Positions 42,064 to 51,378 are shown, numbered from the stretch's first letter. The stretch is 64,000 nucleotides of DNA from Mannheimia pernigra (GCF_013377995.1 NZ_CP055305.1:1488001-1552000), one strand, 5' to 3'. Notes: generated from the sequence alone by a model not told the origin. Program-made: numbers and translations.

Positions 42064-43029
42064 ATGTTAATAGCCTTTATCCGAAAAATATTTCTTACAT
42101 TGATTACACTGATTTTTTTATCCATTATCAGCTTTCATATTTTGCTTCGAGATCCGCTAAATCACCTAACAGATCTGAACTGGTTCGATGCTTATTTTAA
42201 TTATCTAAAATTGTTACTGCGTGGCGATTTTGGCATTAGTTTTAATAATGGACAGCCATTGAGCGAGCAAATTTTACAAGTATTTCCTGCCACTATTACA
42301 CTTTGTCTATCAGCGTTAATACTTTCGCTTATTGTTGGGATTCCACTTGGCTTTTTTGCCGCTACTCAGCAGAAAAATATGATAGGTAAAATGATGAGTA
42401 TTTTAGGCTCTTTAAGTTTAGCCGTACCGGTATTTTGGCTTGCTTTAGTCTTGATGTATTATGCCTCGCTGAATCAATGGGCAATTTCTACAATGGGTGA
42501 AATCCATCCTATTTATTCTAAGCAAAGTGTAACAGGCTTTTTATTATTAGATATTTGGCTGTCGGATAGCCCTTATAAATTAAAAATGCTACAAAATGCA
42601 TTACATCATTTAGCTATGCCAACGTTAGTGCTGGCAATTCCAGCAATCCTTGAAATTATGTATGTTACTCAAGCGAGAGCAGCTTATGTTATGAAGCAAA
42701 ATTATATCAAAATTGCGAAAACACGAGGCTGGACACCATTTAAAATCTGGACAACGCATATTCTCCGTAATACTTTACCTTCCTTAGTGCCGATGATTGC
42801 CCGTACGTTTATTCTGATTTTTGCCTTCGGAATGTTAATTGAGAATATTTTCAGTTGGGGGGGGATTGGACGCTGGCTAATCAATGCATTGGCTATTCAA
42901 GATTACAATGCTATTTCATCTGGTGTTGTGGCTATTGGTGTGTTTGTTTTATTGGTAGATATGATGACAGGCCTTATTCGAGTGATATTAGACCCTTCAG
43001 ATAAAAAGGATTGGTATGGCTCTTATTAA
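42064..43029 (+). CDS. sapB: Sap ABC transporter permease SapB
   Basis: A 321-residue inner-membrane permease of the binding-protein-dependent type. Six membrane segments are visible, and the EAA loop RAAYVMKQNYIKIAKTRGW near residue 205 is intact. It starts 1 nt after sapA and overlaps sapC by 14 nt. The pairing with SapC forms the channel. Confidence 0.92.
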   Translation: MLIAFIRKIFLTLITLIFLSIISFHILLRDPLNHLTDLNWFDAYFNYLKLLLRGDFGISFNNGQPLSEQILQVFPATITLCLSALILSLIVGIPLGFFAATQQKNMIGKMMSILGSLSLAVPVFWLALVLMYYASLNQWAISTMGEIHPIYSKQSVTGFLLLDIWLSDSPYKLKMLQNALHHLAMPTLVLAIPAILEIMYVTQARAAYVMKQNYIKIAKTRGWTPFKIWTTHILRNTLPSLVPMIARTFILIFAFGMLIENIFSWGGIGRWLINALAIQDYNAISSGVVAIGVFVLLVDMMTGLIRVILDPSDKKDWYGSY

Positions 43030-43909
43030 AGAACCCGAGCAATTTAGAGAAACGGAATCGTTTAAAAAGTTCTGGCGATATTTTCATCAAGATAAAGTGG
43101 CACTTGGCAGCTTTTATCTTTTTGGGTTATTACTCACGCTCGTTTTTTTTGGCAGTTTACTTGCTCCTTATAATTACAATCAGCAGTTTGTTGGTTTAGA
43201 ATTAATGCCACCATCTTGGGACGATAACGGACAAATCAGCCATTTTCTGGGCACAGATGATTTAGGAAGAGATATTTTAAGCCGTATTATGTATGGTTTT
43301 TATTACACCGTTGGCTCAGCGTTAATGATTACGGTGCTAATTGCCGTAATTGGAGGAGGAATCGGTATATTAGCAGGCTTGAAAAAAGGTAAGTCCGTTT
43401 GGTTTATTAGCCATTTATTTGATACCTTTTTATTTATGCCCATTTTGCTGATTGCGATTATTATTGCAACCTTAATGGATGCAAGTTTAATGAATGCAAT
43501 GCTCGCTATTTTCTTAGCTATGTTGCCTCATTTTATCCATAAAATTTATCATGCAACCGAACAGCAACTGAAAAAAGAGTACATTGTAACGCTTAGATTA
43601 GATGGTGCAACCCGTTGGTACTTAATTAAGGAAGTCATTATTCCAAATTTAACGGGGGTGGCAATGAAAGCACTTTCCCATATTTTTGTGATTGCTGTGC
43701 TAGATATTAGTGCATTAGGCTTTATTATGCTTGGTACGCAAAGCCCAATGCCAGAATGGGGCATAATGATTAGAGAATCGATGGATCTTATCTATGTTGC
43801 CCCTTGGACGGTTATTTTACCTGGCTTGGCTATTATTTTTAGCATTTTTAGCATCACAATACTGGGCTCCCGATTAACCGATATTTTTGAACAATACCGC
43901 AACATATAA
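43016..43909 (+). CDS. sapC: Sap ABC transporter permease SapC
   Basis: A 297-residue permease partner of SapB. It has six membrane segments, the conserved GTDDLGRDILSRIMYG block near residue 79 and the EAA loop near 185 (YIVTLRLDGATRWYLIKE). It overlaps sapB by 14 nt. A 63-nt gap to sapD holds a single uptake sequence (43927-43936). Confidence 0.93.
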   Translation: MALIKEPEQFRETESFKKFWRYFHQDKVALGSFYLFGLLLTLVFFGSLLAPYNYNQQFVGLELMPPSWDDNGQISHFLGTDDLGRDILSRIMYGFYYTVGSALMITVLIAVIGGGIGILAGLKKGKSVWFISHLFDTFLFMPILLIAIIIATLMDASLMNAMLAIFLAMLPHFIHKIYHATEQQLKKEYIVTLRLDGATRWYLIKEVIIPNLTGVAMKALSHIFVIAVLDISALGFIMLGTQSPMPEWGIMIRESMDLIYVAPWTVILPGLAIIFSIFSITILGSRLTDIFEQYRNI

Positions 43910-43972
43910 ATGTGGCGCATAACATAACAAGCGGTCATTTTCTCACGAAAATTTACATATTAAGGAGTACTT

Positions 43973-45016
43973 ATGGCACTACTGGATATTCGCCATTTAA
44001 GTATTGAAATTAACACGCCAAAAGGGCGAGTCAAAATGGTAGATAATATTAATCTTACCGTCGATGCAGGAGAAATTTGCGGTTTGGTGGGAGAGTCAGG
44101 CTCTGGAAAAAGTCTGATTGCTAAAGTGATCTGCGGTATTGTTAAAGATGAATGGATTGTGACGGCGGACCGTTTTCGATTTGACGATATTGAATTACTT
44201 AAACTCTCGCCAACAGAGCGTCGAAAATTAGTTGGCGATCACATCTCAATGGTATTTCAAGATCCATTGACCAGCCTTGATCCCAGCCAACGAGTGGGTA
44301 AACAGCTTATGCAGGCGATTAACTCGAAAGGTAAATGGTGGCGATTTGGTTGGAAAAAGAAAAAAGTGATAGAGTTGCTGCACCGTGTTGGTGTGCGTGA
44401 CCATAATGATATTATGAATAGTTATCCAAGCGATATTACCGAAGGGGAGGCCCAAAAAGTAATGATTGCAATGGCTGTGGCGAACCAGCCTCGCTTATTG
44501 GTTGCAGATGAGCCCACTAATGTGATGGAATCAACCACACAGCTACAAATTTACCGCTTGCTTTCCAGTATGAATAAAAACTTAGGAACCTCTATTTTAT
44601 TGGTAAGCAATGATATGAAAAGTATTAAAAACTGGGTAGATTCTTACAATGTACTTTATTGTGGGCAAACGGTTGAAATTGCGGATAAAGAAAGTATTTT
44701 ATCATCCTCCTATCACCCTTACACCAGAGTATTACTGAATAGTTCGCCTGATTTCTCTCAACCACTTGCATTTAAAAGTAGTTTAAATACCTTACGTGGT
44801 TCTGTCCCAATGTTGAAAGAAATACCAATTGGTTGTCGTTTAGGGCCTCGTTGTCCTTTTGCTCAGAAAAAATGTATAAATAAACCGCCTTTAGTGAAAG
44901 TGAAACAACATGAATTTGCGTGCCATTTTCCAATTAATTTTAGAGAACAAAATTTACTGAAAAATAAACGAGAAAACACGCCATTTATAGTCGCTGAGTT
45001 GGGTGAAAAACTTTAG
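43973..45016 (+). CDS. sapD: Sap ABC transporter ATP-binding protein SapD
   Basis: A 347-residue ATPase of the oligopeptide-transporter type. Walker A GESGSGKS is near residue 38. The signature loop reads DITEGEAQKVMIAMAVA instead of LSGGQ, a substitution also found in E. coli SapD. Walker B is LLVADEPTN near 178. The C-terminal oligopeptide-type domain has CRLGPRCPFAQKKC near 285. AAGGAG precedes the ATG. sapF, which follows sapD in other species, is not here. Confidence 0.93.
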   Translation: MALLDIRHLSIEINTPKGRVKMVDNINLTVDAGEICGLVGESGSGKSLIAKVICGIVKDEWIVTADRFRFDDIELLKLSPTERRKLVGDHISMVFQDPLTSLDPSQRVGKQLMQAINSKGKWWRFGWKKKKVIELLHRVGVRDHNDIMNSYPSDITEGEAQKVMIAMAVANQPRLLVADEPTNVMESTTQLQIYRLLSSMNKNLGTSILLVSNDMKSIKNWVDSYNVLYCGQTVEIADKESILSSSYHPYTRVLLNSSPDFSQPLAFKSSLNTLRGSVPMLKEIPIGCRLGPRCPFAQKKCINKPPLVKVKQHEFACHFPINFREQNLLKNKRENTPFIVAELGEKL

Positions 45017-45063
45017 TAAGAGGCTATTGGTAAAAATTATCTAATATAAGACCGCTTGTTATG

Positions 45064-45294
45064 TTATTGACTTAATGTTACAGGTAGTAGCAGTGTATCT
45101 AATACAAAGCTCAGTGGTAAATCAATCACAGCGAGTACAGCTAAAACACCTCCTTCTTGCATAGCTTGGAAATCGTTGGTTACACCTGCATACACACGGT
45201 AATTTTTTTCAGCTAAGCTAATCATCGTGCCACAGGCACTTAGATGAAATATTAAACAGAGTAGTGCTATAATTTTACAATCGGTTAATTTCAT
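45064..45294 (-). CDS. Small YceK/YidQ-family lipoprotein
   Basis: A 76-residue predicted lipoprotein. The lipobox is LSAC (Cys near residue 21), followed by GTMISL. The C-terminal half VLAVIDLPLSFVLDTLLLPVTL matches the DUF1375/YceK pattern of small envelope lipoproteins; the function is unknown. It converges on sapD. An uptake sequence at 45050-45059 lies between. Confidence 0.75.
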   Translation of the reverse strand: MKLTDCKIIALLCLIFHLSACGTMISLAEKNYRVYAGVTNDFQAMQEGGVLAVLAVIDLPLSFVLDTLLLPVTLSQ

Positions 45295-45408
45295 AAAAAA
45301 TCTCCAAATATGCGTTCATTCTACGCTATTTCCCTAAAATTTCATTTTAAAAAAGGTTATTTTCAGGCAGAATGTAGCGTGATTTATTTATAATTTAAGA
45401 GGATTTAT

Positions 45409-46485
45409 ATGCAAACTTACAACATTGCAGTATTAGCTGGTGATGGTATCGGGCCAGAAGTAATGGCTCAAGCCATTAAAGTACTTGAAGCAACACAACA
45501 AAAATTTGGTTTTAAATTAAATTTTAACGAATACAACATTGGCGGTGCAGCGATAGATGCTCAAGGTAAAGCTTTACCTGAAAACACGTTAAAAGGCTGT
45601 GAGGAAGCTGATGCCATTTTATTTGGCTCAGTAGGCGGACCCAAATGGACACACTTACCGCCAGATGAACAACCTGAGCGTGGCTCATTATTACCATTGC
45701 GTAAGCATTTCTCATTGTTTTGTAACCTACGTCCAGCCGCACTTTATAGTGGCTTAGAAAAATTCTGCCCTCTGCGTGCGGATATCGCTTCTAAAGGATT
45801 TGATATGATGGTTGTGCGTGAATTAACAGGCGGTATTTACTTTGGTCAGCCAAAAGGCAGAGATGGCGAAGGTTCACAAACTCGTGCCTTTGATACCGAA
45901 GTCTATTATAAATATGAAATTGAACGGATTGCACGCGTGGCGTTTGAATCAGCAATGAAGCGTAAAAAACACGTTACTTCTGTAGATAAAGCGAATGTGT
46001 TGCAAAGCTCAATTTTGTGGCGTGAAACGGTAACGGACATCGCGAAAGAATACCCGGAAGTCACTTTAGAACATATGTACATTGATAATGCCACAATGCA
46101 GCTGATTAAAGCCCCTGAATCTTTTGATATTTTATTATGCTCAAATATTTTCGGCGATATTATTTCAGACGAAGCAGCAATGATTACTGGTTCAATGGGG
46201 ATGTTGCCTTCTGCAAGCCTAAATGAACAAGGATTTGGCTTGTATGAACCTGCAGGTGGGTCAGCGCCTGATATTGCAGGTAAAAATATTGCTAACCCGA
46301 TTGCACAGATTTTATCAGCAGCGATGATGCTACGTTATAGTTTCAACTTAAGAGAAGCTGCAGATGCAATTGAAGCCGCAATTCAAAAGGCATTAGTAGA
46401 TGGTTACCGTACCGCTGATTTAGCCGATGGTAGCAAGCCGCTTTCAACCTCAGAAATGGGGGATATTATTGCGAAAAATATTTAA
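45409..46485 (+). CDS. leuB: 3-isopropylmalate dehydrogenase
   Basis: A 358-residue enzyme of leucine synthesis. GDGIGPEVM near the N-terminus, VRELTGGIYFGQPKGR near 140 and the GSAPDIAGKNIANP block near 285 are typical of LeuB. The length matches E. coli (363). AAGAGG precedes the ATG. A TATAAT lies 20 nt upstream (45389-45394), without a clear -35. leuA, leuC and leuD are not adjacent. Confidence 0.95.
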   Translation: MQTYNIAVLAGDGIGPEVMAQAIKVLEATQQKFGFKLNFNEYNIGGAAIDAQGKALPENTLKGCEEADAILFGSVGGPKWTHLPPDEQPERGSLLPLRKHFSLFCNLRPAALYSGLEKFCPLRADIASKGFDMMVVRELTGGIYFGQPKGRDGEGSQTRAFDTEVYYKYEIERIARVAFESAMKRKKHVTSVDKANVLQSSILWRETVTDIAKEYPEVTLEHMYIDNATMQLIKAPESFDILLCSNIFGDIISDEAAMITGSMGMLPSASLNEQGFGLYEPAGGSAPDIAGKNIANPIAQILSAAMMLRYSFNLREAADAIEAAIQKALVDGYRTADLADGSKPLSTSEMGDIIAKNI

Positions 46486-46497
46486 CTTAATTGATTG

Positions 46498-46521
46498 TAG
46501 GGCGAGAGTTTTTTCGCCCTA
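46498..46521. terminator. Hairpin after leuB
   Basis: TAGGGCGA and TCGCCCTA form an 8-bp stem with an 8-nt T-rich loop, 12 nt after the leuB stop, between convergent leuB and cls. It resembles the hairpin at 20368. Confidence 0.55.
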
Positions 46522-46562
46522 ATATAAACCTTAAAAAATAACTAAGACAAAATGTGTTGATT

Positions 46563-48044
46563 TTAGAGCAGTGGGCTCATTAATCGTACAATATTTTCGA
46601 CTAATCCCCACAATTTAATGCGATAACGCCATCCTTTCGGTGTAATAAATTCACTTTGTTCCAAGTATTTTTGTTGAAGCTGAGCAATCTTTTTGGTCAT
46701 TTCTTTATCATAAATAGCAAGACTGATTTCTAAATTTAAGAAGAAACTTCGCATATCCATATTTACTGTGCCAAAGAGGCTAAATTCACCATCAATTACT
46801 AGTGTTTTGGTATGGAGCATTCCTTGATCGAATCTCGCAATTTTAACATTATGTTTAAGTAATAATGGGAAATAAGCTCTCGAAGCATAATGAACCATCG
46901 TGGAATCATTTTTTTTCGGTAAAATGAGGGTTACATCAACCCCTCTGCGAGCAGCAGTAGTGAGAGCTAGAAGTAAGGGTTCATTCGGCACAAAATAAGG
47001 GGTGGTAATCACAATACTCTTCTTGGCAAGGTGAATAGCACACAAAATGGTTTCGTAAATAATGTTTTCTTCTTGCTCTGGTGCAGAAGGAATCACTTGA
47101 GCAATTACATTACCATCATCAGGTGGTGTTAAACCGCTATCTTGCGTTACTTGCTGGTTAAGGTAATCTTTGACTTTCTGTAAATTTACACCATCTTCAA
47201 CAGCAATATCAGCATAGAGTACCGCTGCCATTTCAAGTACAATAGGGCCTTCACAACGCATCATCACATCAACCCATTCACCGATCCCAGTATCTTTTTT
47301 AAATAAGACAGGATCGATTAGATTAAAACTGCCTGTATAACCAATTTGGTAGTCAACCACTAAAATTTTGCGGTGGTTACGTAAATCATTACGCCCGTAA
47401 AAGGTTTGCATAATACCAACAGGCAAAGAAGTTTGAATAAATACACCAACTTGTTCTAGTTTTATTCTCCATTCACTTTTAAGAAAAGGGGCACTTCCAA
47501 CATCATCAGCTAAAATAATGCAGTGAATGCCACGTTCTGCAGCCACTTTTATTGCCTCTAATAGCTTATTGATTTTGCCTTCTGGCTCAATGATATAAAA
47601 TGCAAGTAGAAAACTCGATTTAGCTTGCTCAATATCTTTAATCATAGACTGAAGAATATCATCTGTTTTACTTAGCAGTTGCATACTATTATTTGAACTG
47701 GCTCCCAAGCGAGTGGCTTGTTTTGCCATTCTTTCTATTCCACGAAAAGTAGGCGGGATCTCATTATCAGGATTGAAATGCTTACTCGGCATATATTCTT
47801 CAGCAAATTCATCATAGAATCTGATCATTTTTTTTGTTCGGGCAAGACGTTTTTTGCTTACACGAACTTCTCCAACCAGTAAATAGATGAGAATCCCCCC
47901 AACAGGGAAAACAAATAAAATAATTAGCCAGGCAATCGCTGTACCAATATTGCGTTGAGTATATAAAACTCTGATCGCAAATATGAGTACAATAATAAAA
48001 TTAATCAGGAGTAAGACGCCACTCCAAGTAAAAGAAAAAGGCAT
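46563..48044 (-). CDS. cls: Cardiolipin synthase
   Basis: A 493-residue membrane enzyme that joins phosphatidylglycerol molecules to make cardiolipin. Two N-terminal membrane segments are within residues 1-60. Both phospholipase D HKD motifs are intact: HRKILVVDYQIGYTGSFN near 229 and HTKTLVIDGEFSLFGTVN near 409. The length is close to ClsA (486). It lies 29 nt after the YafD-like gene on the same strand. Confidence 0.94.
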   Translation of the reverse strand: MPFSFTWSGVLLLINFIIVLIFAIRVLYTQRNIGTAIAWLIILFVFPVGGILIYLLVGEVRVSKKRLARTKKMIRFYDEFAEEYMPSKHFNPDNEIPPTFRGIERMAKQATRLGASSNNSMQLLSKTDDILQSMIKDIEQAKSSFLLAFYIIEPEGKINKLLEAIKVAAERGIHCIILADDVGSAPFLKSEWRIKLEQVGVFIQTSLPVGIMQTFYGRNDLRNHRKILVVDYQIGYTGSFNLIDPVLFKKDTGIGEWVDVMMRCEGPIVLEMAAVLYADIAVEDGVNLQKVKDYLNQQVTQDSGLTPPDDGNVIAQVIPSAPEQEENIIYETILCAIHLAKKSIVITTPYFVPNEPLLLALTTAARRGVDVTLILPKKNDSTMVHYASRAYFPLLLKHNVKIARFDQGMLHTKTLVIDGEFSLFGTVNMDMRSFFLNLEISLAIYDKEMTKKIAQLQQKYLEQSEFITPKGWRYRIKLWGLVENIVRLMSPLL

Positions 48045-48073
48045 AAGGTATCCCTATTAATATGGTAGCGATG

Positions 48074-48925
48074 CTATTTTAGTGAAAAGTCCAACTCAAG
48101 TGGATTATGATCTGAGCTTTTCACCATATAGCTTTTTGTAGAATGCACAATAATATCTCGAGTAAAAATATAATCTAGTGGGTAGCCGAACACCGTGATT
48201 CGATGATCGGGCGTAATTTCCACTTCGGTAAGATTTAATTCATTAGTTAATTGAAACAACTTTGTTTTGCGTTTTTCATTCCAAGTATTAAAATCGCCCG
48301 CTAAAATGACAGCACCTTGATGTTGTTGGATAAGCTCTTTTAAACTATCTAATTGTGTCTGATAACTATGGTTTGTCCAATCAAAATTAATAAGGTGTAC
48401 ATTTATAACAAGTAGTGATTTTCCATTCTCAAATGGAAAATACATCGCAGACATTAGTTTAGGTAGCCTAATTAAAGGCTCTTTCGCACTATTTAAGCAA
48501 TAACGCTCAGTATCTAATTGGCTTAAATTGAGAATACCTGATTTTTGCTGCTGATACTGAAAAGCAAAAATATGTAAAAAACTATCAAAATGTGAAAGTC
48601 GTTCTGGAATTTGCTGCCCAGAAATTGCTTCTTGTAGCAAGATAAAATCTGCTGTCTCTGCGAATGCTTTTAGATCTTTCTGCCAGCCAGAATCTTCCCC
48701 TTTATGAATATTCCAATTAAGTAACCGAAAACGTTTATTTAGCGTAGTAGGAGCAGCAGGATTTTGATAGCATTGCCAATAAGAAGAAAATTCTATTTCT
48801 TTAAAGATACTTTTCTGGGAATGTTGAAAAATAACCTCAGGTGGAGTGTAGATGGTTAGATTATAGTTCAAAAATAAAGCACTCCCTAATAAAATAGGAA
48901 TAAACAATAGTAAGCTTTTTTTCAT
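48074..48925 (-). CDS. Endonuclease/exonuclease/phosphatase family protein (YafD-like)
   Basis: A 283-residue protein with an N-terminal signal or membrane anchor (about 1-24). The EEP fold motifs LLNWNIHKGEDSGW, LLQEAISG, LAGDFNTWNE and the terminal SSDHNPLEL carry the catalytic Asn, Glu, Asp and His. E. coli YafD is an uncharacterised member. Substrate is unknown. It is upstream of and close to cls. Confidence 0.8.
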   Translation of the reverse strand: MKKSLLLFIPILLGSALFLNYNLTIYTPPEVIFQHSQKSIFKEIEFSSYWQCYQNPAAPTTLNKRFRLLNWNIHKGEDSGWQKDLKAFAETADFILLQEAISGQQIPERLSHFDSFLHIFAFQYQQQKSGILNLSQLDTERYCLNSAKEPLIRLPKLMSAMYFPFENGKSLLVINVHLINFDWTNHSYQTQLDSLKELIQQHQGAVILAGDFNTWNEKRKTKLFQLTNELNLTEVEITPDHRITVFGYPLDYIFTRDIIVHSTKSYMVKSSDHNPLELDFSLK

Positions 48926-48946
48926 TTTTTATATGTTCAATCATAA

Positions 48947-49004
48947 ACAAGCGGTTTATTTTTGATGAAATTTGGACAATTTTTTTACAAAATTGACCGC
49001 TTGT
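48947..49004. terminator. Inverted uptake sequences between msrB and the YafD-like gene
   Basis: ACAAGCGGT at 48947-48955 and ACCGCTTGT at 48996-49004 face each other across a 40-nt A/T-rich loop, just after the msrB stop on the - strand. The stem is short, so termination is possible but weak. Confidence 0.45.
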
Positions 49005-49015
49005 ATTTACTAAAG

Positions 49016-49408
49016 CTAGCCGTCTATTTCTTCGCCAGTCTCAGCCCATTTAAAATTTAATGCCGCAGAATTTAGGCAAAAACGCAATCCTGTTGGAGGT
49101 GGACCATCATTAAAAACATGTCCTAGATGTGAACTACAGTTGCCACAACGAATTTCTGTTCTATGTCTGCCTAAACTGTAATCATCTAAATAGCGTAATG
49201 CAGTTTCAGAAACGGCTTGATAGAAACTAGGCCAACCACAACCAGCGTCAAATTTAGTATCAGAATGAAAGAGCTCTTGATGACACCTTGCACAACGATA
49301 AACACCAACACGGTTTTCATTTAAAAACTTGCCCGTAAAAGGCAGTTCTGTACCTTGGTTTATTAAAATATCAACTTGCTGCTCGGTTAAATCTTTAATC
49401 TCTTTCAT
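49016..49408 (-). CDS. msrB: Peptide-methionine (R)-S-oxide reductase MsrB
   Basis: A 130-residue enzyme that reduces methionine R-sulfoxide in proteins. The zinc cysteines occur in CARC and CGNC, and the catalytic cysteine is in RFCLNSAAL near the end. GCGWPSF is the signature. Three consecutive ATGs lie after AGGGGAA; the third (49408) has the best spacing. The protein has no MsrA fusion. Confidence 0.93.
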   Translation of the reverse strand: MKEIKDLTEQQVDILINQGTELPFTGKFLNENRVGVYRCARCHQELFHSDTKFDAGCGWPSFYQAVSETALRYLDDYSLGRHRTEIRCGNCSSHLGHVFNDGPPPTGLRFCLNSAALNFKWAETGEEIDG

Positions 49409-49476
49409 CATCATTTCCCCTAAAATCATTGCAAAATATTGTAACTTTTTTTTCATTATAAATCGTTATAAATTTC

Positions 49477-49564
49477 AAAAATTGACATAGATCACAAAAA
49501 ATTTATCTGTTATATTGGGCGAGTTCTTTTAAGTTGTCAGAAAAGTGAAAAGATGTGTTATAAT
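49477..49564 (+). promoter_or_regulatory. gapA promoter with CRP/FNR-like dyad
   Basis: TTGTCA at 49534-49539 and an extended TGTTATAAT -10 (TATAAT 49559-49564) are spaced by 19 nt. Upstream, ATTGACATAGATCACA at 49480-49495 matches CRP with one perfect half (TCACA) and FNR (TTGAC-N4-ATCAC) at 8 of 10. Its centre is about 83 nt before the expected start. Which regulator binds is undecided. Confidence 0.5.
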
Positions 49565-49634
49565 TCCTGCCATCTTTATTTAGTAGTACATAAAGAACGA
49601 ATTTTGTTTAACTTTAATATAGGTAGAAAAATCT

Positions 49635-50639
49635 ATGGCAATTAAAATTGGTATTAACGGCTTTGGTCGTATCGGTCGTATCGTTTTTAGAGCAGCACAA
49701 CAACGTGATGACATTGAAGTTGTAGGTATTAATGACTTAATCGATGTTGATTATATGGCATATATGCTTAAATATGACTCAACTCATGGTCGTTTTGATG
49801 GTACTGTTGAAGTTAAAGATGGTCAATTAGTAGTGAACGGTAAATCAATCCGTGTGACTTCTGAGCGTGATCCAGCTAACTTAAAGTGGAACGAGATCGG
49901 TGTTGATATTGCCGTTGAAGCAACAGGCTTATTCTTAGATGATGAAACTGCACGTAAGCACATTACAGCAGGTGCAAAAAAAGTTGTTTTAACTGGTCCA
50001 TCTAAAGATGCAACTCCTATGTTTGTAAACGGCGTAAACTTTGATGCTTATGCAGGTCAAGACATCGTTTCTAACGCTTCTTGTACTACAAACTGCCTAG
50101 CTCCATTAGCAAAAGTAATCCATAATAAATTCGGAATTAAAGAAGGTTTAATGACTACTGTACACGCAACTACGGCGACACAAAAAACAGTAGATGGTCC
50201 ATCAGTGAAAGACTGGCGTGGTGGTCGTGGTGCATCACAAAATATCATTCCTTCATCAACAGGTGCAGCAAAAGCAGTAGGTAAAGTATTACCTGCATTA
50301 AATGGTAAATTGACTGGTATGGCTTTCCGTGTTCCTACAACTAACGTTTCTGTTGTAGATTTAACTGTAAATTTAGAAAAACCAGCAACTTATGCTGAAA
50401 TTTGTGCTGAAATCAAACGTGCTTCAGAGCAGGAAATGAAAGGTATTTTAGGTTACACAGAAGATGCAGTTGTTTCAACAGACTTCAATGGTGCAACTGA
50501 AACCTCCGTATTTGATGCAGCAGCAGGTATCGCATTAACAGATACATTTGTTAAATTAGTATCTTGGTACGATAACGAAGTTGGTTATTCAAACAAAGTA
50601 TTAGACTTAGTCGCTCACGTTTATAACTACAAAGGCTAA
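49635..50639 (+). CDS. gapA: Glyceraldehyde-3-phosphate dehydrogenase
   Basis: A 334-residue NAD-dependent glycolytic enzyme. INGFGRIGRIVFRA begins the Rossmann fold, the catalytic Cys150 is in SNASCTTNCLAP and the WYDNEVGYS motif lies near the C-terminus. Codon use is strongly biased, fitting high expression. AGGTAG precedes the ATG. It is followed by a terminator and then the integrase remnant. Confidence 0.97.
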   Translation: MAIKIGINGFGRIGRIVFRAAQQRDDIEVVGINDLIDVDYMAYMLKYDSTHGRFDGTVEVKDGQLVVNGKSIRVTSERDPANLKWNEIGVDIAVEATGLFLDDETARKHITAGAKKVVLTGPSKDATPMFVNGVNFDAYAGQDIVSNASCTTNCLAPLAKVIHNKFGIKEGLMTTVHATTATQKTVDGPSVKDWRGGRGASQNIIPSSTGAAKAVGKVLPALNGKLTGMAFRVPTTNVSVVDLTVNLEKPATYAEICAEIKRASEQEMKGILGYTEDAVVSTDFNGATETSVFDAAAGIALTDTFVKLVSWYDNEVGYSNKVLDLVAHVYNYKG

Positions 50640-50652
50640 TGACTCATTTAGG

Positions 50653-50685
50653 AAAAGATCAAGTTGAAAGACTTGGTCTTTTTTT
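50653..50685 (+). terminator. gapA terminator
   Basis: AAAGATCAAGT and ACTTGGTCTTT pair around a short loop, followed by TTTTTG, 14 nt after the gapA stop. Confidence 0.8.
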
Positions 50686-50893
50686 GTCTTTAATCGATCA
50701 AATAAATCCTGCATCTCTCTATTATCCAAGCAATTTTTAAAGCCTATTTCTTTTTCAATTAATAGCGGTATTCATCATATATAGTGCAAAATTATCTTAT
50801 GGCATCTCGCAAAGAAAGTATAAAATAGCGAAATAATCACTTGTAAACGCACAAAGAAAAAAGAAAGCGGTGTAGCGTCATTATCAGACAGAC

Positions 50894-51153
50894 TTAAAAG
50901 GTGTTCTCAATTTCTGCTAACGTTTCAGCCTCTAATCTTTGGTGGTGTTCAAGCGGATCGATATTTTCCGCCATAATGCTCGATATTCTTCCCTAATCTC
51001 TCTTGCTTCGGCTAAAGTGATTTTCGGGGTAACTCCTTATTCCTAAATCGCTCTCTTTACCTGTAATAGGCTTTTTATATCTAAACCGCCATAGCTTAGA
51101 GCCTTTGCGTTTTTGATTTGGGTATTGTTTAATTCGGTGGTAACTCTAGCCAT
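50894..51153 (-). pseudogene. Decayed tyrosine integrase, P4-type, N-terminal fragment
   Basis: Read on the - strand from ATG at 51153, the three frames together give MARVTTELNNTQIKNAK, then KLWRFRYKKPITGKESD, then ITLAEAREIREEYRAL, then AENIDPLEHHQRLEAE before a stop at 50894. This is the Arm-DNA-binding N-terminus of P4/CP4-type integrases, broken by several frameshifts and an internal deletion of about 20 codons. The catalytic domain is missing. It lies 226 nt downstream of the tRNA-Ile2 gene in the same orientation, the normal position for an island integrase. The rest of 50690-51370 is gene-free; I see only A/T-rich, repeat-bearing sequence. Confidence 0.85.
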
Positions 51154-51202
51154 AAAAATGCACCTAAAATCGCATAGTGCTTTACCAAATAATAAGGGGT
51201 TT

Positions 51203-51295
51203 AAGGGTATGGGTTTCGTACCCTTTTACGTTATACCCTCAAATATACCCCTAAAAAAGGGTATGTAAACGAATGAACACGAAAGAATACGAATG
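51203..51295. repeat. Short inverted and direct repeats upstream of the integrase remnant
   Basis: Several GGGTAT/ATACCC units in both orientations occur between 51203 and 51270, including AAGGGTA and TACCCTT flanking a short loop. Then ACGAATGA-type direct repeats occur near 51271-51295. They lie between the tRNA 3' end and the integrase ATG, where integrase arm-binding sites would be expected. Confidence 0.5.
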
Positions 51296-51378
51296 AAAAA
51301 ATAAATTAAAATCTAGTTTATGCTAGTGTTATCAAGGGTTTTGTGTAAGATTACGAAAGAAGAGTGGAAAATTTGAAT

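Noticed and set aside
51203..51295. CRISPR-like array
   Set aside because: The repeats are 6-8 nt, in both orientations and irregularly spaced, with no leader and no cas genes.
50690..51378. A second copy of the tRNA 3' end (attR)
   Set aside because: I looked for the T-arm and acceptor sequence between gapA and the tRNA and found none.
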